A stretch of DNA of 64,000 nucleotides from Mesorhizobium muleiense (GCF_900099905.1 NZ_FNEE01000006.1:124001-188000), one strand, 5' to 3'. Counted from the stretch's first letter, positions 1 through 11,696 are shown. Notes: a model not told the origin generated them from the letters alone. Numbers and translations: made by a program.

Positions 1-828
1 GACAATCTCGTGCGCATTCCGGTTGCCGGCCGCTTCCGCGCCATGGATGTCGCGGCTCTCGAAGCGGCTGTCGTCGCCGACCGGCAGGCGGGCATGCTGC
101 CGGCCGGCATCATCGCCTGCGTCGGCGGCACCAGCACCGGCGGCACCGATGATATCGCCGGCGTCGCCGCGGTGGCGAAACGGCACGGCCTCTATCTGCA
201 TGTCGATGCCGCCTGGGCCGGATCGGCGATGATCTGTCCGGAATACCGGCATTTCTGGGCTGGCGTGGAGCAGGCGGATTCCATCGTCTTCAACCCGCAC
301 AAATGGCTGGGCGCGCAGTTCGACTGCTCGATGCAGTTCATCCGCCGGCCGGAAGACCTGGTGCGGACGCTGGCCATCAAACCGGACTACCTGGAGACGC
401 ATGGGCGCGACGGCATCATCAACTATTCCGAATGGTCGGTGCCGCTCGGGCGGCGCTTTCGCGCATTGAAACTCTGGTTCCTGCTGCGCGCCCACGGGCT
501 GGAAAATCTGCGGACCATGATCCGCAACCATGTCGCCTGGAGCGAAGGGCTGGCCGAGCGGCTGGCCAGGGAACCGGATTTCGAGATCGTCTCGGAGCCG
601 ATGCTGTCGCTGTTCTCGTTCCGGCATTTGGCGGACGGCACCGATTCGGACGAACACAACCTGCGGCTGGTCAACGCGATCAACGACGATGGCCGCATCT
701 ACCTGACGCAGACACGGGTGGACGGGCAGGTCGCGATCCGCTTTCAGGTCGGTCAGTTCGAGACGACGGCGGCGGATGTCGACACCGCATTCGGGGTCAT
801 CACCGAAATCGCCCGCCGGCTGGCCTGA
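1..828 (+). CDS. PLP-dependent aromatic-L-amino-acid / tyrosine decarboxylase family protein (5' end outside window)
   Basis: The reading frame is open from the first base, so this is the C-terminal ~275 residues of a longer protein; group II decarboxylases are usually ~470-500 residues. Visible family marks are the PLP-facing Asp in HVDAAWAG (Asp codon about 205-207) and the Schiff-base lysine in NPHKW (Lys codon 301-303). Such enzymes decarboxylate aromatic amino acids (Trp, Tyr, DOPA) or related substrates in the cytoplasm. The substrate cannot be assigned because the N-terminal half is missing. It ends 127 bases before glpR and is probably not part of the glycerol operon. The family is clear, the substrate is not. 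Confidence 0.85.
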   Translation, partial: DNLVRIPVAGRFRAMDVAALEAAVVADRQAGMLPAGIIACVGGTSTGGTDDIAGVAAVAKRHGLYLHVDAAWAGSAMICPEYRHFWAGVEQADSIVFNPHKWLGAQFDCSMQFIRRPEDLVRTLAIKPDYLETHGRDGIINYSEWSVPLGRRFRALKLWFLLRAHGLENLRTMIRNHVAWSEGLAERLAREPDFEIVSEPMLSLFSFRHLADGTDSDEHNLRLVNAINDDGRIYLTQTRVDGQVAIRFQVGQFETTAADVDTAFGVITEIARRLA

Positions 829-908
829 AAATTGGTCGGCAAAGTTGCGTCGAGGTTTGTTTTTGGACGTATGCAAATTTCGTTAGCCGCACCATGCCTT
901 TTCACCGC

Positions 909-942
909 TTTCGTTTTTCGCTATAGACAAGGAAAACGAAAA
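909..942. promoter_or_regulatory. Candidate GlpR operator upstream of glpR
   Basis: An inverted repeat pairs tttcgttttt (909-918) with aaaacgaaaa (933-942), just before the ribosome-binding site (gggagg, 944-949) of glpR. DeoR-type GlpR proteins recognise TTCG/CGAA half-sites in E. coli, so autoregulation is a reasonable inference. No binding evidence can be read from sequence alone. Confidence 0.4.
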
Positions 943-955
943 CGGGAGGTCACCG

Positions 956-1735
956 ATGTATCTGTCGCCGCGTCATTCCGAGATCATCCAGATGGCCAAG
1001 GACAATGGCCGCGTGCTGGTCGACGAACTGGCAACGCATTTCAACGTGACGCCGCAGACCATCCGCAAGGACCTCAACGATCTGTGCGACCAGCGCCTGC
1101 TTTCCCGTATCCATGGCGGGGCGCTGTTCCCGTCCGGCATCGAGAACATGGAATATGAGGCGAGGCGCAAGATCGCCGCCGACGAGAAGGAGGCGATCGG
1201 TCGCGCCGCAGCCAGGCTGATCCCGGACAACGCCTCGCTGTTCATCAATATCGGCACCACGACGGAGTCGGTCAGCAAGGCGCTTCTCGATCATGCCGGC
1301 CTGATGGTCATCACCAATAATATCAATGTTGCCAATAGGATGCGCATATATCCTTCCATCGAAGTTGTTATTGCCGGCGGCGTCGTGCGGGGTTCCGACG
1401 GCGGTGTGGTCGGCGAGGCGGCGGTCGATTTCATCAGGCAGTTCAAAGTCGACTACGCGGTGATCGGCGCCTCGGCGATCGACCATGACGGTGCGTTGCT
1501 CGATTTCGATTTTCGCGAGGTGAAGGTGGCGCAGGCGATCATCGCCAATGCCCGGCATGTCATCCTCGTTTCCGACCAGACCAAGTTCGAGCGGACGGCG
1601 CCGGTTCGCATCGGCCACCTGTCGCAGGTCAACACTTTCATCACCGACCGCTGCGACATCCCGTCGGTGCGCAAGATCTGCCAGGAAGCAGAGGTTCAAC
1701 TGATCGAAACCTCGCTCTCCTGGATGGGACGTTGA
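956..1735 (+). CDS. glpR: DeoR-family transcriptional repressor of glycerol genes, GlpR
   Basis: A 259-residue protein with an N-terminal DeoR winged helix (residues ~5-60, including the segment VDELATHFNVTPQTIRKDL) followed by a DeoRC sugar-phosphate sensor domain (~75-235) related to ribose-5-phosphate isomerase. The ATG is preceded by gggagg seven bases upstream. GlpR proteins repress glycerol catabolism and are released by glycerol-3-phosphate. Immediately downstream lie glpD, the glycerol ABC transporter and glpK, which fixes the functional call. The intergenic regions on both sides carry TTCG half-sites that could be its operators. Confidence 0.9.
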   Translation: MYLSPRHSEIIQMAKDNGRVLVDELATHFNVTPQTIRKDLNDLCDQRLLSRIHGGALFPSGIENMEYEARRKIAADEKEAIGRAAARLIPDNASLFINIGTTTESVSKALLDHAGLMVITNNINVANRMRIYPSIEVVIAGGVVRGSDGGVVGEAAVDFIRQFKVDYAVIGASAIDHDGALLDFDFREVKVAQAIIANARHVILVSDQTKFERTAPVRIGHLSQVNTFITDRCDIPSVRKICQEAEVQLIETSLSWMGR

Positions 1736-1766
1736 TGGTGCCGTTGCGGCAACTCCCGCTGTTTAT

Positions 1767-1816
1767 ATTTCGTTTGACATTCGTTCCTATTTCGAAATAA
1801 TCCCGACACGGTTTCG
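1767..1816. promoter_or_regulatory. Helically phased TTCG motifs upstream of glpD, candidate GlpR operator
   Basis: TTCG occurs at 1769, 1780, 1791 and 1813. The first three are exactly 11 bases apart and the fourth keeps the same phase (22 bases). The third lies in a perfect 10-base palindrome, atttcgaaat (1789-1798). The cluster occupies the glpR-glpD gap, where an operator for the glpD-glpK operon is expected. Assignment to GlpR is inferred from position and from the TTCG core of the E. coli GlpR site. Confidence 0.45.
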
Positions 1817-1861
1817 TAAAAACCTAAAAATGCTGCAATGCGAAATCCGGGAGGACTTTTT

Positions 1862-3388
1862 GTGAGCGCATCCCCGATCCATGACATCTTCGTCATCGGT
1901 GGCGGTATCAACGGCTGCGGCGTTGCCCGCGATGCGGTTGGGCGCGGCTTCTCGGTGTTTCTTGCCGAGATGAACGATCTGGCCAGCGGCACGTCCTCGG
2001 GCTCGACCAAACTGATCCATGGCGGCTTGCGCTATCTGGAGTTCTATGAGTTCCGCTTGGTGCGCGAGGCGCTGATGGAGCGCGAGATCCTCTGGAAGAA
2101 CGCGCCGCACATCATCTGGCCGATGCGCTTCGTGCTGCCCTATGCCAAGGGCCTGCGCCCGGCCTGGCTGATCAGGCTCGGCCTTTTCCTCTACGACCAC
2201 ATTGGCGGGCGCAAATTGCTGCCGGCGACCAGGACGCTGGACATGGCAAACGACCCAGCCGGCAAGCCGCTGAAGCCGTTGTTTCGCAAGGCCTTCGAAT
2301 ATTCCGACGGCTGGGTCAACGATGCGCGGCTGGTGGCGTTGAACGCCCGCGACGCCGCCGATCGCGGCGCAACGATACGAACCCGCACGAAAGTCGTCGA
2401 CGCACGCCGTGAAGGCGAGTTCTGGACGGTCAGGCTGCAAAACACGCAGACCGGCGACACCGAGGAGGTCAAGGCGCGGCTTTTGGTCAACGCCGCCGGC
2501 CCATGGGTCGACCACGTGCTGTCGGCTACGGTCGGGTTGAACGACGTGCACAATGTCCGGTTGGTACAGGGCAGCCATATCGTCATCAGCAAGAAATTCG
2601 ACGATCCGCGCGCCTATTTCTTTCAGAACAAGGATGGCCGCATCATCTTTGCCATCCCCTACGAGGAAGAGTTCACGCTGATCGGCACCACCGACCAGGA
2701 CTTTTCCGGCGACCCGCGCGACGTGAAGATCAGCGATGCCGAGATCGATTACCTCTGTGCTGCGGCGAGCGAATATTTCGCGCAACCGGTCAAGCGTTCG
2801 GACATCGTCTGGACCTATTCCGCCGTGCGCCCGCTTTATGACGACGGCGCCTCGAAGGCGCAGGAAGCGACCCGCGATTATGTGCTGAAGACCGACGGCG
2901 GCGAAGGCACGGCGCCGATCGTCAACACCTTCGGCGGCAAGATCACCACCTATCGCCGGCTGTCGGAATCGATGCTCGAGAAAATCGAGGGTTTTCTCGG
3001 CAAGCGCGGCAAGCCGTGGACGGCAAACGCGCCGCTGCCGGGCGGCGATTTCCCGGCGAGCGGCTTCGACGCCGAAGTGGCGAAACTGAAAACGGCCTAT
3101 CCGTTCCTCGATGCGCGTCTGGCGCGCCGCCTGACCCGGCTTTACGGGACTCGCGCAAGGATGCTGCTGGGCCTCGCCAGGTCGAATGCCGACCTTGGCC
3201 GCAACTTTGGCGCCGATCTCTACGAGGCCGAGGTACGCTACCTCGTTCAAAATGAATGGGCGATGACGGCCGAAGATGTATTGTGGCGCAGGACCAAGCG
3301 CGGCCTGCAACTGAGCCGCGAGCAGGCGGCAGCGCTCGACGAATTCATGCGCGGGATAAGCCGGCGCCATGTCGCGGCTGCCGAATAG
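1862..3388 (+). CDS. glpD: Aerobic glycerol-3-phosphate dehydrogenase (FAD), GlpD
   Basis: GlpD oxidises sn-glycerol-3-phosphate to dihydroxyacetone phosphate at the inner membrane and passes electrons to quinone. The N-terminus shows the FAD dinucleotide fold VIGGGINGCG, followed by the DAO-type motif SSGSTKLIHGGLRYL; a C-terminal helical domain ends near residue 500. I chose GTG at 1862 because ggagg (1849-1853) lies at correct spacing; an in-frame ATG at 1838 would add eight residues and lacks a ribosome-binding site. Length is 508 residues, normal for bacterial GlpD. It is the first gene of the glp catabolic operon, with the GlpR regulator upstream and the transporter downstream. Confidence 0.95.
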   Translation: MSASPIHDIFVIGGGINGCGVARDAVGRGFSVFLAEMNDLASGTSSGSTKLIHGGLRYLEFYEFRLVREALMEREILWKNAPHIIWPMRFVLPYAKGLRPAWLIRLGLFLYDHIGGRKLLPATRTLDMANDPAGKPLKPLFRKAFEYSDGWVNDARLVALNARDAADRGATIRTRTKVVDARREGEFWTVRLQNTQTGDTEEVKARLLVNAAGPWVDHVLSATVGLNDVHNVRLVQGSHIVISKKFDDPRAYFFQNKDGRIIFAIPYEEEFTLIGTTDQDFSGDPRDVKISDAEIDYLCAAASEYFAQPVKRSDIVWTYSAVRPLYDDGASKAQEATRDYVLKTDGGEGTAPIVNTFGGKITTYRRLSESMLEKIEGFLGKRGKPWTANAPLPGGDFPASGFDAEVAKLKTAYPFLDARLARRLTRLYGTRARMLLGLARSNADLGRNFGADLYEAEVRYLVQNEWAMTAEDVLWRRTKRGLQLSREQAAALDEFMRGISRRHVAAAE

Positions 3389-3416
3389 TCATGCAGAAAG
3401 CCTGGGAGGAGGCATC

Positions 3417-4499
3417 ATGCTGGAACTGAGAAACGTGTCGAAGACGGTCGGCGCGGCGGAGCACATACGCGACGTGTCGCTGACGCTTCAGCATGGCTCG
3501 CTCAACGTCCTGCTCGGGCCGACGCTTTCCGGCAAGACCAGCCTGATGCGGCTGATGGCCGGCCTTGACGTGCCGACATCCGGCTCGGTCTGGTTCGATG
3601 GCAAGGATGTCACCGGCATCCCGGTGCAGAAGCGCAACGTCGCCATGGTCTACCAGCAGTTCATCAACTATCCGGCGATGACCGTTTACGAGAATATCGC
3701 CTCGCCGCTGAGGGTGGCCGGTGCCGAGCGGGCAAGGATCGACAAGGAGGTGCGCAATGCCGCAGCCCTTCTCAAGCTGACGCCCTTTCTCGACCGCACG
3801 CCGCTCAGCCTCTCCGGTGGCCAGCAGCAGCGCACCGCGCTGGCGCGCGCCATCGTCAAGAACGCCAGCCTCGTGCTGCTCGACGAGCCGCTCGCCAACC
3901 TCGACTACAAGCTGCGCGAGGAGTTGCGCGCGGAATTGCCGAAGATTTTTGCGGCAACCGGCACCATCTTCGTCTACGCCACGACCGAGCCGCACGAAGC
4001 CTTGCTGCTCGGCGGCAACACGGCGACGCTTTCCGAAGGCCGCATCACCCAGTTCGGCCCGACGATCGGCGTCTTCCGCAGGCCGAACGACCTCGTCACG
4101 GCCAGGACGTTCGCCGATCCGCCGCTCAACACGATCGTGCTGAAGAAGAGCGGTTCGAGCTTCCTTCTTGAAGGTGGGGTGAGCCTCCCGGTGCCGGCTG
4201 AACTCGTCGGTATTGCCGATACGAGTTACACGATCGGCTTCCAGCCCCACCATCTCTCCCTTGCCCGGCCGAGCCCGTCGGCGGTGGCGGTGAGAGCCAA
4301 GGTCTCGGTCACCGAGATCACCGGTTCTGAAAGTTTCGTGCATCTCGATTTCGCCGATGTCCGCTGGGTCATGCTTGAGCACGGCATCCTGGTGTTCGAG
4401 CCGGACCAGACCATCGAGGTGTTCATCGACCCGCGGCACATCATGGTGTTCGACGCGAACGGCCGCTCGGCCGCGCCGCCACAGATGCTGGCGGCTTGA
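3417..4499 (+). CDS. glpS: Glycerol ABC transporter ATP-binding subunit GlpS
   Basis: A 360-residue MalK/UgpC-type ATPase with a C-terminal TOBE-like region. Walker A is GPTLSGKT (residues 34-41), the signature LSGGQ is intact (132-136) and Walker B is LVLLDEP. The switch (H-loop) region reads YATTEP, so Thr190 stands where the catalytic-switch His is normally found. The adjacent ATPase GlpT has the opposite defect. Start ATG 3417 follows ggaggagg, and a longer in-frame start at 3369 overlapping glpD is less likely. Named after the rhizobial glycerol importer glpSTPQUV. The operon ties it to glycerol or closely related polyol uptake across the inner membrane. Confidence 0.9.
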   Translation: MLELRNVSKTVGAAEHIRDVSLTLQHGSLNVLLGPTLSGKTSLMRLMAGLDVPTSGSVWFDGKDVTGIPVQKRNVAMVYQQFINYPAMTVYENIASPLRVAGAERARIDKEVRNAAALLKLTPFLDRTPLSLSGGQQQRTALARAIVKNASLVLLDEPLANLDYKLREELRAELPKIFAATGTIFVYATTEPHEALLLGGNTATLSEGRITQFGPTIGVFRRPNDLVTARTFADPPLNTIVLKKSGSSFLLEGGVSLPVPAELVGIADTSYTIGFQPHHLSLARPSPSAVAVRAKVSVTEITGSESFVHLDFADVRWVMLEHGILVFEPDQTIEVFIDPRHIMVFDANGRSAAPPQMLAA

Positions 4500-4511
4500 G
4501 GAGGAGGGCAC

Positions 4512-5582
<1,071 letters not shown>

Positions 5583-5584
5583 GC

Positions 5585-6451
<867 letters not shown>

Positions 6452-6452
6452 G

Positions 6453-7373
<921 letters not shown>

Positions 7374-7375
7374 TC

Positions 7376-7657
7376 ATGAGCTTCTCCTGGATGGCCTGGA
7401 CCTGGCCGACCGCCGCCTTCTTCGGCACCATCTTCCTGCTGCTTTGCGGCATGGCGGTCTGGGAATATGCCTCGCCTGGCGGCAATCCGCGCATCGGCGT
7501 CTTGCGCTTCGAGACGACGCGGGGCGACCGTCTCTTCCTATCGCTGCTTGGCAGCGCCTTTATCCATCTCGCTTGGCTGGGTCTTGTCGGACCCAACCTG
7601 TGGTGGGCTCTCGCTCTCTCCGTGGTCTACGCCATCGGCGTGTTCCGCTACGTATAG
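7376..7657 (+). CDS. glpU: Small membrane protein of the glycerol transporter operon, GlpU (DUF2160-like)
   Basis: A 93-residue protein with two or three hydrophobic segments (residues ~8-28, 53-68 and 70-90) separated by a charged loop containing a GDRL motif. No enzymatic motif is visible. The ATG lies two bases after the glpQ stop and follows ggggagg. Rhizobial glycerol operons carry a small membrane gene called glpU at this position, and I believe it belongs to the DUF2160 family. It may be an accessory subunit of the permease complex; its biochemical role is unknown to me. Confidence 0.8.
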   Translation: MSFSWMAWTWPTAAFFGTIFLLLCGMAVWEYASPGGNPRIGVLRFETTRGDRLFLSLLGSAFIHLAWLGLVGPNLWWALALSVVYAIGVFRYV

Positions 7658-7670
7658 AGGGGGAAACTGT

Positions 7671-7695
7671 TGGAGCATCCCCGGGGGCTGCTCCA
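7671..7695 (+). other. Stem-loop between glpU and glpV
   Basis: ggagca (7672-7677) pairs with tgctcc (7689-7694), and an inner cccc/gggg pairing extends the stem past one mismatch. There is no T-run, so a terminator is unlikely. A hairpin just before a solute-binding-protein gene often protects the 5' end of a processed, more abundant message; that role is inferred here. Confidence 0.45.
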
Positions 7696-7729
7696 GATAG
7701 CACTTGGAACTGAACAGTGGAGGAAATAC

Positions 7730-9454
7730 ATGCGAAGGCAATTTCTGACGTCAACGACTGCTCTGGTCCTGCTCCTCGGAGCCGGCCAGGCCTATGCCGG
7801 AATGGACGAAGCCAAGGCGTTTCTCGACGCCGAGATCAAGGACCTGTCGACGCTCGATCGCGCCGGCCAGGAAGCCGAGATGCAGTGGTTCATCGATGCT
7901 GCAAAGCCCTTTGCGGGCATGGACATCAAGGTCGTCTCGGAAACCATCGCGACGCACTCTTATGAATCGGCGACGCTGGCCAAGGCGTTCACCGACATCA
8001 CCGGCATCAAGATCACCCATGATCTGATCGGCGAAGGCGATGTTGTCGAAAAGCTGCAGACGCAGATGCAGTCGGGCGAAAACATCTACGACGCCTATGT
8101 CAACGACTCCGACCTGATCGGCACCCATTGGCGCTACCAGCAGGCACGCAGCCTGACCGACTGGATGGCGAACGAGGGCAAGGACGTCACCAACCCGAAC
8201 CTCGACCTCGCCGACTTCATCGGCACCAAGTTCACGACGGCTCCGGACGGCGACCTTTACCAGCTGCCCGACCAGCAGTTCGCCAACCTCTACTGGTTCC
8301 GCTACGACTGGTTCAACGACGAGAAGAACAAGGCGGACTTCAAGGCGAAGTACGGCTACGACCTCGGTGTTCCTGTCAACTGGTCGGCCTATGAGGACAT
8401 CGCCGAATTCTTCACCGGCCGCGAGATCGACGGCAAGAAGGTCTACGGCCATATGGACTACGGCAAGAAGGACCCGTCGCTCGGCTGGCGCTTCACCGAT
8501 GCCTGGCTTTCGATGGCCGGCAATGGTGACAAGGGGCTGCCGAATGGTCTTCCAGTTGACGAATGGGGCATCAAGGTCGACGAGAAGTCGCGGCCCGTCG
8601 GTTCCTGCGTGGCTCGCGGCGGTGACACCAACGGTCCGGCGTCGGTCTATGCCATCCAGAAATATCTCGACTGGATGAAGGCTTACGCTCCGGCCGCTGC
8701 CCAGGGCATGACCTTCTCGGAATCCGGACCAGTTCCGGCGCAGGGCGAAATTGCCCAGCAGATGTTCATGTACACGGCCTTCACCGCCAACATGGTGGAG
8801 GAAGGCCTTCCTGTCGTGAACGAGGACGGTACGCCGAAATGGCGCTTCGCTCCGTCGCCGCATGGCGTGTACTGGAAGGACGGCATGAAGCTCGGCTACC
8901 AGGACGTGGGTTCCTGGACGCTGCTCAAGTCGACGCCTGACGACCGCGCCAAGGCAGCCTGGCTCTACGCGCAGTTCGTCACCTCGAAGACAGTCGACGT
9001 CAAGAAAGCCCATGTCGGCCTGACGCTGATCCGCGAGAGCACGATCCAGCACAAGAGCTTCACGGACCGCGCCCCGAAGCTCGGCGGCCTGATCGAGTTC
9101 TACCGCTCGCCGGCCCGCGTCCAGTGGTCGCCGACGGGTACGAACGTCCCTGACTATCCGAAGCTGGCACAGCTTTGGTGGCAGGCGATCGGCGACGCCT
9201 CGTCGGGTGCCAAAACTCCGCAGGAGGCGATGGACTCGCTCTGTGCCGAGCAGGAAGAGGTGCTTGAGCGCCTCGAGCGCGCCGGCGTGCAGGGCGACAT
9301 CGGACCGAAACTCGCCGAGGAGAAAACCCTCGAGGAGTGGAACGCCGATGCCGTCGCCAAGGGCAATCTCGCGCCGCAGCTGAAGATCGAGCCGGAGAAG
9401 GACAAACCGCAGACCATCAACTACGACGAGCTGGTCAAGAGCTGGAGCAACTGA
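7730..9454 (+). CDS. glpV: Glycerol ABC transporter periplasmic solute-binding protein GlpV
   Basis: A 574-residue extracytoplasmic binding protein with a Sec signal peptide (MRRQFL, a hydrophobic core, then a cleavage-like AYA-G at ~23-25). It is much longer than the ~430 residues usual for CUT1 binding proteins. ATG 7730 follows gtggaggaaat; an upstream in-frame start at 7670 would put 20 residues before the signal peptide and is rejected. It should capture glycerol in the periplasm and deliver it to GlpPQ. Hairpins lie on both sides, consistent with separate mRNA stability for an abundant binding protein. Confidence 0.9.
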   Translation: MRRQFLTSTTALVLLLGAGQAYAGMDEAKAFLDAEIKDLSTLDRAGQEAEMQWFIDAAKPFAGMDIKVVSETIATHSYESATLAKAFTDITGIKITHDLIGEGDVVEKLQTQMQSGENIYDAYVNDSDLIGTHWRYQQARSLTDWMANEGKDVTNPNLDLADFIGTKFTTAPDGDLYQLPDQQFANLYWFRYDWFNDEKNKADFKAKYGYDLGVPVNWSAYEDIAEFFTGREIDGKKVYGHMDYGKKDPSLGWRFTDAWLSMAGNGDKGLPNGLPVDEWGIKVDEKSRPVGSCVARGGDTNGPASVYAIQKYLDWMKAYAPAAAQGMTFSESGPVPAQGEIAQQMFMYTAFTANMVEEGLPVVNEDGTPKWRFAPSPHGVYWKDGMKLGYQDVGSWTLLKSTPDDRAKAAWLYAQFVTSKTVDVKKAHVGLTLIRESTIQHKSFTDRAPKLGGLIEFYRSPARVQWSPTGTNVPDYPKLAQLWWQAIGDASSGAKTPQEAMDSLCAEQEEVLERLERAGVQGDIGPKLAEEKTLEEWNADAVAKGNLAPQLKIEPEKDKPQTINYDELVKSWSN

Positions 9455-9463
9455 GCATCGGTC

Positions 9464-9524
9464 CGGGCGTTCGCGCCCGCATCGCACCAATCGGGGGAGG
9501 CGGCATCTTGCCGTCTCCCCTGTT
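9464..9524 (+). other. Two consecutive stem-loops between glpV and glpK
   Basis: The first hairpin is cgggcg-ttcg-cgcccg (9464-9479), a stable UUCG tetraloop. The second has a 12-bp stem with one wobble, ggggaggcggca (9494-9505) against tgccgtctcccc (9509-9520), followed by tgttt. They could stabilise the glpV message or partly terminate before glpK, lowering kinase relative to binding protein. The lack of a long T-run argues against full termination. Confidence 0.55.
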
Positions 9525-9542
9525 TGCGCCGAGGGAGTGAGA

Positions 9543-11036
9543 ATGACTGGCTTTATCCTAGCAATCGACCAGGGGACGACGTCGAGCCGGGCAATCCTGT
9601 TCGACGGTGACATGAAGGTCGTAGGCAGCGGCCAGAAGGAATTCACCCAGCATTATCCGGCCTCCGGCTGGGTAGAGCATGATCCGGAGGAAATCTGGTC
9701 GAGTGTTTTGGCGACGGCGAAAGCTGCGCTGAAGCGCGCCGGCCGCGATGCATCGGATGTCGCGGCAATCGGCATCACCAACCAGCGCGAGACCGTCGTC
9801 ATCTGGGACAGGGCGACCGGCAGGCCGATCCATAACGCGATCGTCTGGCAGGACCGCCGCACCGCGCCGCTGTGCCAGAAATTGAAGAAGCAGGGACTGG
9901 AGAAGAAGTTCACCAGGAAGACCGGCCTGCTGCTCGATCCCTATTTCTCCGGCACGAAGATCGCCTGGATGCTGGACAAGGTGAAGGGCGCCAGAAAACG
10001 CGCCGAGAACGGCGAATTGCTGGCCGGCACCATCGACAGCTTTCTGATCTGGCGGCTGACCGGCGGCAAGGTTCACGCCACCGATGCCACCAACGCCTCG
10101 CGCACGCTGGTCTACAACATCGAAAAGAATGCCTGGGACGACGAGCTCCTGGCCATTCTCGGTATACCGGCAAGAATGCTGCCGCAGGTGAAGGATTGCG
10201 CCGACGATTATGGAATCACAGAGAAAAGCCTGTTCGGCGCAGAGATAAGGATCCTCGGTGTAGCCGGCGACCAGCACGCGGCGACCATCGGCCAGGCCTG
10301 TTTCGAGCCGGGCATGATGAAATCGACCTATGGCACCGGCTGCTTCGCGCTGCTCAACACCGGCAGCGATCTGGTGCGCTCGAAGAACCGCCTGCTGACG
10401 ACCATTGCCTACAGGCTGAACGGCAAGACCACCTATGCGCTGGAAGGGTCGATCTTCATCGCCGGTGCTGCCGTCCAATGGCTGCGCGACGGCATCAAGG
10501 TGATCGGCAAGGCCGAGCAGAGCGGCGTGCTGGCGGCGAGCGCCGACCCGACTCAACAAGTCTACCTGGTGCCGGCTTTCGTCGGGCTTGGCGCGCCGCA
10601 TTGGGATGCCGAGGCGCGCGGCGCCATTTTTGGGCTGACCCGCAATTCGGGTCCGGCGGAATTTGCCCGTGCGGCGCTCGAATCCGTCGCGTTCCAGACG
10701 CGCGACCTGCTCGATGCGATGCGCAAGGACTGGAAGGGCGCGTCAGCGAAGACCGTTCTCAGGGTCGATGGCGGCATGGTGGCGTCGGACTGGACGATGC
10801 AGCGGCTGGCCGACCTCCTCGATGCGCCGGTCGACCGTCCGACCATCCTGGAGACGACGGCGCTCGGCGCGGCATGGCTGGCCGGCTCGAAGGCGGGCGT
10901 CTGGCCGAAGACAAGGGAATTCGCCAGGAGCTGGGCGCTGGAGCGACGGTTTCGACCGGACATGGATGCATCAGTCCGTTCCGCAAAGCTGGCGGGTTGG
11001 CGCCATGCTGTGCGCCGGACACTGAGCCCGCTGTAG
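9543..11036 (+). CDS. glpK: Glycerol kinase GlpK
   Basis: GlpK phosphorylates imported glycerol to sn-glycerol-3-phosphate with ATP in the cytoplasm, trapping it and making the GlpR effector and GlpD substrate. The 497-residue FGGY protein shows the N-terminal phosphate motif [15 protein letters not shown], the Q/R-E region [13 protein letters not shown] and the FGGY motif [10 protein letters not shown]. Start ATG 9543 follows gagggag; a GTG six bases upstream is possible. It is the last gene of the glp operon and is followed by a hairpin at 11059. Confidence 0.95.
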   Translation: MTGFILAIDQGTTSSRAILFDGDMKVVGSGQKEFTQHYPASGWVEHDPEEIWSSVLATAKAALKRAGRDASDVAAIGITNQRETVVIWDRATGRPIHNAIVWQDRRTAPLCQKLKKQGLEKKFTRKTGLLLDPYFSGTKIAWMLDKVKGARKRAENGELLAGTIDSFLIWRLTGGKVHATDATNASRTLVYNIEKNAWDDELLAILGIPARMLPQVKDCADDYGITEKSLFGAEIRILGVAGDQHAATIGQACFEPGMMKSTYGTGCFALLNTGSDLVRSKNRLLTTIAYRLNGKTTYALEGSIFIAGAAVQWLRDGIKVIGKAEQSGVLAASADPTQQVYLVPAFVGLGAPHWDAEARGAIFGLTRNSGPAEFARAALESVAFQTRDLLDAMRKDWKGASAKTVLRVDGGMVASDWTMQRLADLLDAPVDRPTILETTALGAAWLAGSKAGVWPKTREFARSWALERRFRPDMDASVRSAKLAGWRHAVRRTLSPL

Positions 11037-11058
11037 ATTCGCGCACCGGAAGGATAAA

Positions 11059-11087
11059 GCCTGCGCCGTTGCCGGCGCAGGCTCTTC
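11059..11087 (+). terminator. Probable terminator of the glp operon
   Basis: A perfect 9-bp stem, gcctgcgcc (11059-11067) with ggcgcaggc (11074-11082), closes a six-base loop and is followed by tcttc. It sits 23 bases after the glpK stop, before the convergent BA14K gene. The T-tract is weak, so Rho may also be needed. Confidence 0.6.
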
Positions 11088-11117
11088 AACAAGCTTATTC
11101 AACTCTGCCCTGGCTTA

Positions 11118-11696
11118 TCAATAGGGCGAGATGCACTGCCGGCGGGGGCCGTAGTAAGGCTTAAACGTGTTGTCGTAGGCCCGGTAAGATCTGTAGCGAC
11201 TGTAGCACCACTCCACGTGGGCATCGCCGCGATAGATGCGGCGGCTCTGGTTGTTGATGATTGCGCCGGTGATCAGCGCGCCAGTGGCGAAGGCCGCCAG
11301 CGGGAACCAGTAGTCGTTGTAGCGACGATAGCCAGGACGATAATAGCGATAGCCGCGATAGCCGCGATAGTACCTGAAATCGTCACCGGCGAAACGACGA
11401 AAATCGCGGCGGGAAAAATCGCGACGGGAAAAATCGCGACGGAACTCACGGCGGAAATCGCGACGGGAGAAATCGCGACGGGAAAAATCGCGACGGAACT
11501 CACGGCGGAAATCGCGACGGGAGAAATCGCGGCCGAAACCACGCCTCCACCGTCTGTGTTCGACAGTCTGGACATCCGACGAGACATTCTGGCCTAGCGG
11601 CACATAGATGGGCTGGGCGTTGACCGGCACGATCTGCGCTACAGCGAACGACGCTGACAGCACGGTCGCCAGCAAGCCCGACATGATCCTGTTCAT
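11118..11696 (-). CDS. BA14K-family exported protein with Arg/Asp/Phe tandem repeats
   Basis: A 192-residue exported protein. The N-terminus ([20 protein letters not shown]) is a signal peptide. The middle is a basic repeat built from RRDF(S) and RREF units with an exact 18-residue period. A Tyr/Arg-rich segment and one hydrophobic stretch ([15 protein letters not shown]) follow, and the C-terminus [12 protein letters not shown]...RQCISPY is the BA14K signature, named after a Brucella abortus immunoreactive lectin-like protein. I use the ATG at 11696 because aaggag lies six bases upstream; the ATG two codons earlier abuts the Shine-Dalgarno. The function of the repeat is unknown; it may bind surface polysaccharide or nucleic acid. 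Confidence 0.85.
   Translation of the reverse strand: MNRIMSGLLATVLSASFAVAQIVPVNAQPIYVPLGQNVSSDVQTVEHRRWRRGFGRDFSRRDFRREFRRDFSRRDFSRRDFRREFRRDFSRRDFSRRDFRRFAGDDFRYYRGYRGYRYYRPGYRRYNDYWFPLAAFATGALITGAIINNQSRRIYRGDAHVEWCYSRYRSYRAYDNTFKPYYGPRRQCISPY
11398..11540. repeat. Coding minisatellite (54-bp period) inside the BA14K gene
   Basis: The DNA motif ggaactcacggcggaaat starts at 11441 and again at 11495, giving a 54-base (18-codon) period, with shorter 15-18-base sub-repeats around gacgggaaaaatcgc on both sides. About two full copies plus partial units are present. All sub-repeats are multiples of three, so expansion or contraction would keep the reading frame. Confidence 0.9.

Noticed and set aside
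1787..3370. Long open frame on the minus strand across glpD
   Set aside because: It is the antisense shadow of glpD: the protein is Arg/His-rich without family motifs, while the plus strand gives a complete GlpD. The same holds for 3345-5213, 7751-9646, 34272-36146 and 44516-46435.
9953..9990. Possible frameshift or premature end in glpK
   Set aside because: The frame is continuous from 9543 to 11036 with all FGGY motifs in order; only alternative frames suggested a break.
11217..11597. Plus-strand frame of Ala/Ile/Glu repeats opposite the BA14K gene
   Set aside because: The repeat in this frame is the reverse reading of the coding minisatellite. The minus strand has a signal peptide, a ribosome-binding site and the BA14K C-terminus.
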